Of a stretch of 64,000 nt of DNA, positions 53,866 through 64,000 are shown piece after piece; positions within the stretch are counted from its first letter, which is position 1; every line of letters starts with the position of its first letter. This DNA comes from Cladosporium sp. IMV 00045. Its lineage: Eukaryota > Ascomycota > Dothideomycetes > Cladosporiales > Cladosporiaceae. Made by a program: the position numbers and the translations under genes. Where the stretch lies: assembly GCA_001931905.2 (NCBI GenBank), contig MSJI02000881.1, positions 6,059 to 70,058 on the forward strand, given 5' to 3'. Below the pieces are notes generated by a model that saw nothing but the letters and a program-made list of their open reading frames with translations, had not been told where the DNA came from and did no database searches.

Positions 53866-55337
53866 ATGGCGGATCAAACAGATTGGCGAAAAGAATTGTC
53901 ATTCTCCGATCGATTGTCTGTTACTTCGAAAATGCAAGTGAGTGTCTGAATACATGTCGAGAAGACATTCACATCAGCTAACAATGACCAGTACGGAAGC
54001 GTACAAAGAGGCAAATCCTGATTGCGGACCAACAGAAGCAACCAAGTACGCCAAGTGCGAGGAAGCAGAAGCTCGGAAGAATGCCTTGACCTTGGTAAGA
54101 TGTTCACTGTACCGGTCATGCTAGCCTGCTTCTGATCATCTCTCCCAGCCCGAGTATCACCAGCTATGTGCAAAGTCAATTGGCTTTTTGATAGCCGCAG
54201 TCAAAGCAGGGCAGCCTCAAGACCAGCACCCGGCAGAACACATCGCTCCAAACCTACCAGAACACGGCGCTCAAATCGGCCGCTACACCAACGCTCACCA
54301 CTGGAAAGATGGGCTTTTCTCCGACATCTTCCAAGCCAAAGACCCAGAATCCAACCAAGTCGTGGCCCTGAAAGTAACAACACCATCCATGATGACAGCA
54401 CCCCACGACTCGGTCAGAGAAGCTCGCATTCTGACCGCCGCGAAAGGCCAAAACATCATCAAACTCACCGAAACTTTCACCCAGCAAGGCGATCGCTTCG
54501 TGCTTGTGTTTCCCTTCATGCCGTATGATCTCGGCACCATGCTCCAGCGCAGCATTCTCCCGCCATCCACAAAACGAACAATCCTCCACGATCTCTTCAA
54601 AGGCCTTGCACACCTGCACACCCTGGGAATAATCCACCGCGACATAAAACCCTCCAACATCCTCCTCCCAGCCCTCCACGGTCCAGCATACATAACCGAC
54701 TTCGGCATCGCATGGTCTGGCTCAGACTCCGCTTCCGAACCAACCGATGCAAAACACCTCGAAGTCGGCACCACGAGCTACAGACCGCCGGAACTGCTCT
54801 TCGGGAAGCAAAATTACGGGACCAAACTCGACATGTGGGCGGCGGGGTGCGTGGCGGCTCAAGTGCTTTGCTTGGGGAACAAGACGCTGTTTGATTCTGG
54901 CGATTTGGGGAGTGAGTTGGCGCTCATCAAGAGTATCTTTGAGACGCTGGGGACGCCGAATTTGAATGTTTGGCCGGTGAGTCATGGCATACTCCTGCCT
55001 CCACTCATGAAGACCAATTCTCTCGAAGTCAAGCCGCGAACGAGCTAATTCCCTGAGCAAACGGAACTGATGATTTTTTTCGCACAGGAAGCCGCAACAC
55101 TACCAGACTGGGGCAAGATGAAATTCACCACGTATCCGAGCAAAGCTTGGTCGGAGATCTTGCCCGATCTTCAACAAGAAGAATTAGATCTGATCAGCGG
55201 TCTGGTCGTGTACGAGAGCGGTAAAAGGCTCATTGCAGATGAGGTACGTTCTGGGCCTTCTCGCTCTCAAGTCTTAGTTTGCATTACTGATTGAAGCTCA
55301 TCAGGCATTGCAACACCCTTATTTCGCTAAGGAGTAA
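53866..55337 (+). CDS. Cyclin-dependent kinase-like Ser/Thr protein kinase (CAK/Csk1-like)
   Basis: Five exons all join in phase 0: 53866-53937, 53978-54094, 54149-54976, 55088-55243 and 55305-55337, for 401 residues. The N-terminal region begins MADQTDWRKELSFSDRLSVT. The kinase domain begins near residue 95: GLFSDIFQAKD (degenerate glycine loop), VVALKVT (Lys), HDSVREARIL (Glu), IIHRDIKPSNILL (catalytic loop), ITDFGIAWSG (DFG), and VGTTSYRPPELLFG (APE replaced by PPE), then KLDMWAAGCVAAQVL. The R-D, D-F-G and P-P-E-L features fit CMGC kinases of the CAK group (S. pombe Csk1 type). The last exon encodes ALQHPYFAKE. For exon 2, another acceptor 14 bp downstream (ACCAG) leads to an early stop, so the CATCAG acceptor is preferred. 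Confidence 0.88.
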
Positions 55338-55675
55338 AGAAGCGAGGGATTCACATACGTGGACGTGTAAAACCCAGACAAGGAATCTTTGGGACCACGG
55401 AATTTTTCTGCTCGATGAAATGAATGTCGGGTTTTGTCTGAAAGTATGTAAAGAATGCCCGTATTTACACTTTTGTCCAGGGATTGCTTGCGCAATATAA
55501 TCATCTCCAATGCTTCCAAAATAAACGGCTTGCCGTCCCTTCGTTGTGTGATAGAAAGAAAAATACGTCCTCATCCAATGCAATGCGGCATGCAGGCAAG
55601 AGATAGCCAGCCCAATCTGTGTAGAAGCGAAGGAAAATCATCAATTGAACGAAAGAAATTTTTTGCCCCACCCTC
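55338..55675. other. Intergenic between convergent genes
   Basis: These 338 bp separate the kinase and P450 3' ends. No gene seen. Confidence 0.55.
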
Positions 55676-57645
55676 TCACTTTCCGGTGACATGAGCGAAG
55701 CGCTCGCTGCCTCTCTTGACAAACCTCACGGGCACCTTACCCTTGCGCATCTGAATGGTGACAATGGTGCCCAGACCATTCTGGATCAAGTCCCTGGTCC
55801 TCTCGTCCGCGAGCTTCCACACCTCCTTCTTCCTCTCGTCGCTTAGCGTGTCCTCGGTCTCGCCCTCTTTCAGGAACATGCTGACGTCGAGCTCGACGGA
55901 CCACGTTTTGAACATGACCGCCAAAACGGCCAGAATTTCAATCTGGGCGAAACGCTTGCCGATGCAGCTGCGGTAGCCGTCGGAGAAAGGCACGAACGAG
56001 CCCTTGGGCGGGCGGTAGAGGGATGAAGACGTGTCGTTGCGCGAGTCGGCGTCAGGGCCGTCTTCAGGTTTGGCGGCTGCGGCTTCTTGTTGTTGAGCTT
56101 TGCTTGCGTTGTCGTCCAGGAGCCAGCGCTCCGGGCGGAACTCGTTGAGATCCTCGATGGATGTGTGAGGCCAGTATTTCGGGTTGCGGTGCAGGCCGGC
56201 GGTGCTCAAGCTCATGAAACTGTCTTGCGGGATGGTGTGGTGTTGGCCGTTGATGTTGAGACCCTGCGGTTGGTTCGCGGGCGTTGACTTCGGAATTCCG
56301 ACAACGGGAGGCAGGACGCGGAGCTCTTCGTTCATGACGGCGCCGCACATATTGCCGAACAGCTTGGGCAGGTCTTCGTCATAGTCCCATGTGTCGCTCG
56401 GACGGTCGCCGAACTGCGCGTCGAGATCTTGCTGAAGGCGGAACAACGAGGAAGGGTGCATGGCCAGGAAAAGAGTAGCAAAGTGTATAGTGTTGGCGGC
56501 GGTCTCATGTCCCGCAAGGATGAAGACGAATGCATTCCCGTAGACCTCCTCTTCAGTCAAAGTTGTTTTGCCACGCGAAGGGATACCAGAAGGCTTTTTG
56601 GTTTCGCCGGGACTTGTTGGAGGCGAGTCTGATTCTGCAGTCACTCCTGCGCCCTTGACTAAAGCTCCCATGAGGTCCATACCATCACCGGCTTCGCCAT
56701 TCTTGACCTCATCGAGCTTGTTATGGTACATTTCGCGCATGTACTGGAACCATTCGGTATAGGCTTCATGGGTCTCGTTTAGGAGTTTGTTCGGTGCCCA
56801 CTTCATCATCCACATTGGAAAGATCAAAACCACAAGTAGATTGTCCAAGAGCGTTGTGAGCGCGTCCTTGAATGATAAAGTGTGACCTTCGGGAATTTCC
56901 TGAGTAGTCCCTTCTTCGTGTGGCCATGTCAAGCGAACATCAAATCCAGCGCGGGAGATGACATGCAAGCTCAGACGCATTGTCTGGTCAGAAACGTCGA
57001 AAACGGGCTTGCTGTATTCTTCTTCGGCGCCGATCCATCCAGACATCAGCGCTTTTGCTTGGTGTAGAGATTCCTGCCAGACAACACGGTTGTTGCGCTC
57101 CGTAAAGGGCGGACTTGTGATCTTGCGGTGGTGGCGCCATGTCGAGCCCTCTGTGGACACCACGTTCTTACCAAAAACATCTAGAGAGCGATAGATATCG
57201 ATAGGCTTGGGGAAATCAACTCGACGAGTGGTGATCTGACTGCAAGCATCTGCATCTGCGATTGCCACGAGGTTCTTCTCTGGAGAGACTACAATCAAAG
57301 CATCGACACCGAGTTTCTCGTAGACTCCATGCTTGTGCAACCATCCCCAGTCTGGAACGGCGAAACTACAATGTTCAGTCAGCCCTCGCCTATGGAGCGG
57401 AAAATTGTGGATTGAAAGACTTACTCAGCCCATGTCATCCACGATCTCGGCAACAGTGCATTGAGGACCGGAAGAATAATCACATGCGTACTCAGCCACA
57501 CTTTGTTAAATGTATAGACTGGCGCGCAGACGTAAGGAAGGCCCGATTTCTTCGCCGCCTCGAGATTGATAAGAAACCATCGGTAAAGATATGCGGAATA
57601 TGCCACGACGAGGGCTACAAAAGCCAAGGCCAGATAGGGCACCAT
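55676..57645 (-). CDS. Cytochrome P450
   Basis: Two exons, 57425-57645 (ATG at 57645) and 55676-57365, with a 59-bp intron, give 636 residues. An N-terminal membrane anchor (MVPYLALAFVALVVAYSAYL) is followed by KKSGLPYVCAPVY. The C-helix W-R-x-H motif is STWRHHRKITSPPF. The I-helix is FVFILAGHETAANTI near 357-364, ExxR is in MNEELRVLP, and the heme loop FSDGYRSCIGKRFAQIE has the Cys ligand at about 541. All P450 signatures are intact. The protein is about 100 residues longer than a typical P450, through an S/P/K-rich insertion before the I-helix (SDSPPTSPGETKKPSGIPS) and a charged insertion before the heme loop (QQQEAAAAKPEDGPDADSRN). Substrate unknown; no secondary-metabolite core enzyme is nearby. 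Confidence 0.94.
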
Positions 57646-60600
57646 ACTCTGTCCGCGTCTTGTCGCCTAAAATGTAGAGGATATAGAGGGCTTCAGCTTA
57701 GTGGATATATGCCGGATGACTAATGCTCGAAAAACGAGGATTGCGCGGAGAGCAGCTGATTCGGGACAGGATCAAAAGACCAGAGGATCAGATGGGGTTC
57801 AGAGCCTTCAGGGAGATTGAAGAATTGGTGACACGTTGTTTTTGTCGTCGTCGCAAGTCCGGATTAGTCGGTACCTTCCGTTCCCCAGGGTTCCGAGGTC
57901 GTGAGTAAGCCCGCCTTTCAATGATTAGCCGCCAGTGCTGACAGCTCTCCAGGGTAAAAGGACGGTCGTAGATGGCAAGCGAACTGGGAAATGCTGTCGT
58001 GTATCACGGCGCTGAGCGTCGGACTTGCTGGATATTGATCGCTGGACGTAGGTAAGCGAGGTCGTGAAGACGCTATGTGGGCTTGAAGTTCAGAGCCACG
58101 ATCTTCGTGATTTTGCGGCAGCCAGACCGCCTCAGAGATGTCGGCACTTGCGACTTTGCACCCTCGCGCAGCACCGATTGAATGAAAGAAATTTGGTCAG
58201 CGAATATGTAAACTGTCTAGTCGTGCGAGTGCGAGAAAAATGGTTGAAAGTGATAGGTCTCAATGGATATGATGGCGCATCCATAGCATCGGCTGACGGC
58301 GGGCAAAGGCCCACTGTAAAGGCTTTGTTGATCAATCCACGAGACTTTAGGTCTGCCGGAGCACCTCACCAAGACGGAACGCTCGCTCGGCGGACAAGCC
58401 GTTTGGGTCAGACGGAAAACTGCCATGGCCGAAGGATCCTCCTCTGTAGTACCATATCCGTGAGAGTGTTACATCGCAAACTCATCACAGGCGACGAGAA
58501 TTGACCAAAAGCAGCGATCCAATGTTCAGTTGAAAACGGCGATTACTGTTCAAGTTCATACGTGGCTCGTGTTGGCTTCGGATGCGTTACGTCCGAGAGA
58601 CGAGAGTCTACCAGCCCTAACAGGCTCTGGGCTTGCAGAAACGAGGCGATGCGAGGGGTGCGCTAAAGACAGTGGGCCTCGGCACGCAAGCGAACCGTCG
58701 GACGATCCAACCCTGAATTCCGATGGCATCTTTATGCTCGTTGTTATTATCGTGCTCGTGGGTGTTGACGGTGTTATTTGGAGTTGATATATAGGCAGAT
58801 GGGTAAAAGGTATTTTGCCACCAGTAGGTGTGAAGTCCGTGGCACATTCCAAAGCCAAGCCTGAAGTCCTGAGGTACATGTATCCAGCCACTTGTACCCC
58901 TCGGATCTGATGATGAGACACTTGTCGATATGGGGCTGACCGGTCTTGTCAGAGATGAGACACGAAAGATGGCGTTGAACTGCTGGCCCTCACTTGGATT
59001 GTAGCAGTTCAATTGTTCTGCATGTTGATGAGGTGAATCTCGACGCTGTACCCTACGAGGTTGTTAGCCTTCATCTTGCATGCCGTCCCACTTGTCCAGT
59101 AACGCGCAGTTTCACCCACTACATCGCCTGCAGTCGGCGTTGGTGGCGTCTGTGAGTGTGGCAGACCTGATCTCACGATGCATAGGTACGATGTCACTCA
59201 ATCATTCCTTCAGCACGAATGCCTCGTACAACTGCCTAGCAAGGCGGCTAGGCCACATGGTCAGACGTAAGCGAAGAGGAATGCCTGGCATGGCTGATCA
59301 CAGGCGCAGGTGAGGGCTAAGCGATTTGTTTCAACCGCGGCTCGAGCCTCATTTATTGTAGACCTCAACTTGCGCCACGCCACTCTATCTCTGTCTGCTT
59401 CTTGTTACCTGGTTATGTGGACGGCGAGAGAGCCCACGTCTCGGAATGCGATGGCGTTTCACTCTACTTCCTGCTCTTCTGGTCGATCCACTATCTAGAA
59501 TGCTTCTCGAAAACCGCCGTTGTCATGTGGCCGCCATCTCCCTCCCCAGCCAAAGACCACAGCCACAACCGTTTGCAGATCAACCGCGTCGTGCAGCGCC
59601 AAAAGCCATGCCCTGCCTCGCTACCGAATTCCAGCAAGTAGCACATGTTGTACGTACACCATCGGAAGCATAAACGTAGGTAGTAGCTCAGCTTCCTGCC
59701 AAACGAGCACTTTTGCGTGCTGCGGCACACGCCGTGGAGTACTAGAGGACTCGGAACAACCAATTTTTGGAAATTTTGAGCCATCAGCGGTCCACACTCT
59801 ATAGCCGACACCGTACACGTATGCATGGCGGTATCCGCTCATATGCAAGCGAAGCCAAAAAATTTGCCAGAGTAGGTTGACGGGCTGTATGAGGACCGAG
59901 GATTGGCTGGACGGAGCTCCATCACTGCCACCGCGATAGGAATCTTCCTTGCGACAACAATGCTTGTCTCCCTTGCTCGCGAACGCAATACCAACTGAAC
60001 CCCGGTTGCATCACGGCAAGAGGCAGCTGTCAGACAGGGTAAGGGTGAGGTAGTTGCTGTTTGTCTCTCACCCGCGTTAGACGACACAATGGACGCTTTC
60101 CCTGACTGTAGTACTGAATCCTACGTCTGACGGGTCACCGCGAGGCTGCATGTGCAGCATGTCTGCGCTACCGGCATGAATGCCGCTCGCGTGTGCTTCG
60201 CGTAGACAATATTCCCACCATCCCAACTGCCATGATGAAACCCAATTCTGCTACAATTGACGTTTGGCAGCTGGTTGGTTTGCTGCACGGCCCGCTTGTC
60301 AGACTAAAGGCCAGCGACAATCTCGTGACGACTGCAAATCGGCTGTCTTCTCGTGCCCAGACCCTCATTCCACCAGTCCATGACCCAAATAGAGTATGCG
60401 ACGGGCCGGCCACTCGCGCGCTGCCATCTACGCACACTGCTGATGCTCACGGTGCTGCTTGACCGCTAACCAAGGTTCCTGGGCCCGGGTCTGCTCGCTG
60501 TTGGGCCGCGAAGCAGCCTTCGTTTCTGAGGAGGGCTTGGTTCCGCGCTTTGACGAGACGACAATGTGAATACCGTAGACGAGATTGCTCGCGCTCACTC

Positions 60601-60808
60601 AGCACACGAAGACGTCTCCGGCAGAAGTGCGGGTCTATAAGGTAAGGTTGGATCCCCAGCTCGAGAATGGAGTTTTTGTTGCAATCAATCTCAAACATCT
60701 CGCTACGACGCATTCATCAATCCAGGATTCCAGGATATATAATCTATCACCCTTACATACTTAAAACATTCTATCCCCAGCAGTTACTGCCATACCTCAA
60801 ACATCATC
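57646..60808. other. Long intergenic stretch
   Basis: About 3.2 kb without any frame that carries a recognisable motif or a convincing ATG-led protein. Composition is mixed. It could contain a non-coding RNA or a gene of very short exons, but I see no positive sign. Confidence 0.5.
60736..60742 (+). promoter_or_regulatory. TATA box upstream of the 75-aa gene
   Basis: TATATAA lies 73 bp before the ATG at 60809. This supports the small frame as a transcribed gene. Confidence 0.45.
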
Positions 60809-61036
60809 ATGGCCATGGACCTCGAACTTTGCCTCTACGTTGTCAACAGCGGCGCGGCCAAATCCAAGCCCAAAGCCAACTCTTCCAAGGACTCGCAGAA
60901 AGTCGTTTACGACAACTTCTTGCAAGGCATATCCAACGACATCGAACTCTACCAAGCCATCCAGCAGGTCTCCTGCGGACACAAGGAATGCAAGCAGGCA
61001 TTGCTCAAAAGCCTGCAGAGCAAGAAGTCTAGCTGA
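60809..61036 (+). CDS. Small hypothetical protein, 75 residues
   Basis: ATG at 60809 in a good context (CATCATCATGGCC), stop TGA at 61034-61036. The protein is hydrophilic, lysine/serine-rich at both ends, with a central helical stretch KVVYDNFLQGISNDIELYQA and two closely spaced cysteines in VSCGHKECKQALLKSL. No signal peptide or membrane segment. A TATA box precedes it. No family recognised; it may be a lineage-specific stress-type gene. Confidence 0.5.
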   Translation: MAMDLELCLYVVNSGAAKSKPKANSSKDSQKVVYDNFLQGISNDIELYQAIQQVSCGHKECKQALLKSLQSKKSS

Positions 61037-62639
61037 GAGTGCCACCGCCACAAACTCTACAGCGAATCCCAGCGTAAGTGAAGACGACCCCCCGGGCGTG
61101 ATTGAAAAACCTGAATCCTAACAACATGCAGATTTGACACCTCCCCAGTGCCGGACACTGCCGGACGATGGCATGTGCATGGTGTAACGACAAACTGCAT
61201 CCTATCAAAACTCATTGACAAAACGCCAACACTCGCCTAATCCCATCGACCCAACGAAGAATCTCCTCAGCCCCTCCAACCCTGCAACGACGATTCCCAT
61301 GACTTTCCAAGAGAAGAGAAGAGAAAAAAAAAGTAAAACGAGCAAATCCCCATCCACGACGACCCACGAACCTTGCATTATGCCCAACGCCCCCTCCGAC
61401 GCCCCGCCACCCCACCGAAACCTACCAAATCACGACCACAGGCATCGCAGGCATCGCAGAGCAAAACCTGCTTCTGAGGCGCTGGCCGCCTCTCGCTTCT
61501 CCTCTCAAACGGAAAGCCCTCGATGCCCCCTCACCTTTCCCCCCGATTCCCTATCACGATCCCCACCCAAGAAACTCGCCACACGACGACACACGGCTGC
61601 AATACGAGCTGCAGGACAGCGAAGGATGAGATCGAGAGAGAAAGAGAGTCGAACGGAACTCGTGCGCTTGGCCTTTGCGGTTCTCCGGCCGGCGCGAAGT
61701 GGCTAGCTGCACGCGCCGTAGAGGGTGCATGATGTTGTATGCTGCGAACATGGGTTGGGTGGGCAGCCACGGAGGATGGAGGATGTAACGTAGGGCAAGG
61801 ACTGTACTGGCAAAAAGAGACCAGGGGTTTTCGGTTTTTGTCCTCTTTGTTCTCGCATGTGATGGTTTTCCTTCCCCTTGTCTTTGCGCTTTTCTATTGG
61901 AAGAGGTGGAGGGAGGAAGGGGCTAGGCCTTCGACTGTTCACATGATGCGGTTCCCATCGCGCGGGTGCTTTCTTTGATGATGAGCGCAAGGGCGGGCAC
62001 GTGAGCGATGGAGTTGATGAACGACGACGGGGGAAGCTACAAGGCTGCAATAACGATATCAACGACTCTTTACTTGGTTTGGGCATCGGAAATTTCCATA
62101 AACAGATTTGATTTTCATTCATTCCTATCTTCCCACCCCTCCCTCCGCCCCATCTATCCTCCCTTCCCTTCCTCCGAGAGGTGAGGGGTGAGGCCCCAAC
62201 AAAGGAAACCCTTAGGGCAGGTTTGTCGTGGTGAGTTTCATCCATTTCCTGCTTTTGGATGAGGGAAAAATATGTGTGCAGTCGACCAACGAAAAAATTG
62301 CGGCAATAAATCAGAAACAGAAACACGGAAAGAAACGGCATGGAAACGAGCGGGCCTTCGGGATATCATCGCAACGCACCAAAAGGGTTAGGAAAATCAA
62401 GAAAACCAAGCAAGAATGAACGACAAATCAAAGAAAACCGCCTGGCCAGAAACCCCTCATCTCCAAATTAGTCATGCGTGCCTTCCCGCTCCCAGAACGA
62501 TTGTATATGAAACGTCATAAAGAAAAGAAAAAGGCAAGCCGGAGTTCGGCTGAAGGAATGTGAAGCAAGCAAACACGAAGGCCCCGCCGTGGCGGCCTCG
62601 AAGATGCGTTTGTTGGGAGGTATCCATTGAGGGCTTCCA
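61037..62639. other. Intergenic
   Basis: About 1.6 kb between the small gene and the 3' end of the last gene. It has open frames of 163 (+) and 212 (-) codons, but both are low-complexity and not recognisable. Much of it may be 3' UTR of the last gene. Confidence 0.5.
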
Positions 62640-64000
62640 TTAGGCCAGAGCCCACTCCGTACCCTTCTTCACGAACCGGTCCATCAGCAGGCCAAGGTCG
62701 GCAAGGATGAAACGACAGATGTAAAAGGCGAAGAACTCGGCCGCGTGCCGGATGCTCAGCTCGAGGCCGACGTGCGTCTGCGACGAGTGCTTGAGGCCTG
62801 GATCCTCGACTTGGCGGGCGATTTGGTCTGGAAGAACAGGATAATTAGCACGTGGTTGACCGGGGTTGTGATGAAGTGCATATATTGAATAGTGGGGTCG
62901 GGGCTGAGGGCAGATCGCCGCTGGCTTGCAGAGCATGTGTGGGGACAAAGCACGTCGCGCACGTGTGCTTAAGCGAGTTACAGGCTGATCGCCTGAACCG
63001 CTCCGCGTTCGACCATCATGTGTAACAATGAGGGCTTGAGCAGCACATGCAGGCGAACGTAAGCAATGCGCCCAGGGCAGCCCTGCTTGTGAACAGCAGC
63101 CGGGGAAGCGCTCCGGCGGCTGGAATAAGCGTGACGGTCTTCACGCGAGTCTAGGCATGTGTTCCGGCGGCACGGTACATGCACAGCTGAAACACATGAC
63201 AGACAACCGTCGAAGGAGCCAGTCGGAAATAAAAATGAACTTACCGAGAATGCCAATGCCTTGCACCAAGCGTGCAATGCTGCCCATGTAATCCTTCTGC
63301 GGGCCTTCAAACGTCATGTTCTTCAGGTTTGGCGCGGCCTTCTGGCCTCTGCGCTCGACCGGAATCCAGCTCGTCATGGGAACCGAAGCCATGGTCTGCG
63401 GTTCACCGCTCAGGGCGGCAAGACCCCCGCTAGTTTTGGACGAGTGGCCACCAGAAGACAGCGGTGTGCCGGAACTCTTGTTGCGAAGCTTGCGCCAGGA
63501 AGAAAGGTACGATTTGCCGGAGTTGGATTTCGTAGCCTTGTCCGTAGCACCACTGGCCGCGTCAGAACTTGCTGTCGGGGTCGCGGCACCGGTGCCGCCC
63601 ACGGAGGCATCTTTGAACATGGCCATCGCTCCATGGACACCAACATCCGACCCGAGCTTCTTGACGAGCGTCGATTGAACTCTCTCCATGACCTCTTCGA
63701 AGCCTTGCAGCTCTTCCATAACAGCATCGGCATCGTAGGTGTCAACGCCCGCAATGCGTCCAAGAGCAGCGGTAAGGAGATCGCAATTCGCTATCTTTTC
63801 GTCGAGAGACTTGAGCTTCACGCCACGAGTCTGCCAGACATCGTGCGGCACAAACAGCTTGGTTGTGACGAAGCCGCCGCGCGGATGAGTAATGGATGAT
63901 CCGATGGCACGCATCAACCAGAAAGGACGTAGGAGGAACGACTCCGGACAAGGCTCCAGGCTGGCCGGTTGAGAAGTTTCCGCGGGACTACGTGGGGACG
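62640..64000 (-). CDS. Conserved fungal protein of unknown function, 5' part outside the window
   Basis: The visible exons are 63245 to beyond 64000 and 62640-62827. They join across GTAAGT..TTCCAG in phase, giving GILDQIARQVEDPGLKH. The frame is open through 64000, so the gene begins to the right of the window. Visible sequence in order: PESFLLRPFWLMRAIGSSIT, HPRGGFVTTKLFVPHDVWQT, a helical ALGRIAGVDTYDADAVMEEL region, a Ser/Thr/Gly-rich linker, SSWRKLRNKSSGTPLSSGG, MTFEGPQKDYMGSIARLVQG, and a C-terminal helical segment with RHAAEFFAFYICRFILADLG, ending KKGTEWALA. The phrasing is that of a conserved Pezizomycotina protein, but I cannot name it. The intron is about 417 bp, long for this genome, so a small exon inside it is possible. 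Confidence 0.8.

Noticed and set aside
53978..53991. Alternative splice acceptor for kinase exon 2 at 53991 (ACCAG)
   Set aside because: It leads to TGA after nine codons. The upstream CATCAG acceptor keeps the frame open into exon 3.
61215..62341. Two opposite open frames of 163 and 212 codons
   Set aside because: Both are low-complexity with no conserved motif and no supporting signals; more likely UTR or intergenic.
1..64000. CRISPR arrays, insertion sequences, complete transposons
   Set aside because: No direct-repeat/spacer array, no transposase, reverse transcriptase or integrase motif, and no long terminal or inverted repeat was seen. The genome is eukaryotic, so CRISPR is not expected.

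Overview
This window is nuclear DNA from a filamentous ascomycete. The genes are protein-coding with short GT..AG introns (about 45-75 bp, often with a CTAAC-like branch site). The families present (COMPASS WD40 subunit, COQ9, TRM6, HPP membrane protein, VPS45, PET127, ascomycete-type laccase ending in DSGL, SPFH/stomatin, PRE2, cytochrome P450) point to Pezizomycotina, most likely Dothideomycetes. The class is an inference from gene style, not proven here.

Layout. 0.6-18.5 kb is mostly housekeeping: a WDR5/SWD3-like protein (-), an unrecognised acidic/lysine-rich nuclear-type protein (-), COQ9 (+), an intron-containing tRNA-Trp (-), TRM6 (-), a homoserine kinase fused to an AIR synthetase (+), acireductone dioxygenase (+), an HPP-family membrane protein (-) and VPS45 (-). 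VPS45 is divergent from PET127 (+, 19-22 kb). 22-39 kb is an accessory region with long non-coding stretches. It holds a small proline-rich ORF, a secreted GH105-type hydrolase, decayed paralogous fragments with an 88-bp tandem repeat, an intracellular GH2 glycosidase, an MFS sugar transporter behind a uORF, a laccase and a short-chain dehydrogenase. 39-64 kb returns to mixed content: a PQ-loop protein, an unknown protein, a Q-rich protein with an SS18-like segment, an ABC-class ATPase of the PF09818/MRB1590 type, a stomatin-like protein, a gene with a reading-frame break, PRE2, a CDK-like kinase, a cytochrome P450, a 75-aa protein, and a conserved fungal protein cut by the right edge.

How genes fit together. 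GH105, GH2 and the sugar transporter look like a small plant-cell-wall (pectin/rhamnogalacturonan side chain) utilisation group. The most unusual object is the 706-codon intronless ORF joining a complete homoserine kinase (threonine pathway) to a complete eukaryote-type AIR synthetase (purine pathway), followed on the same strand by a methionine-salvage gene. Exon coordinates were worked out by hand from splice sites and reading phase. Spliced genes are given as full spans with exons in the evidence.
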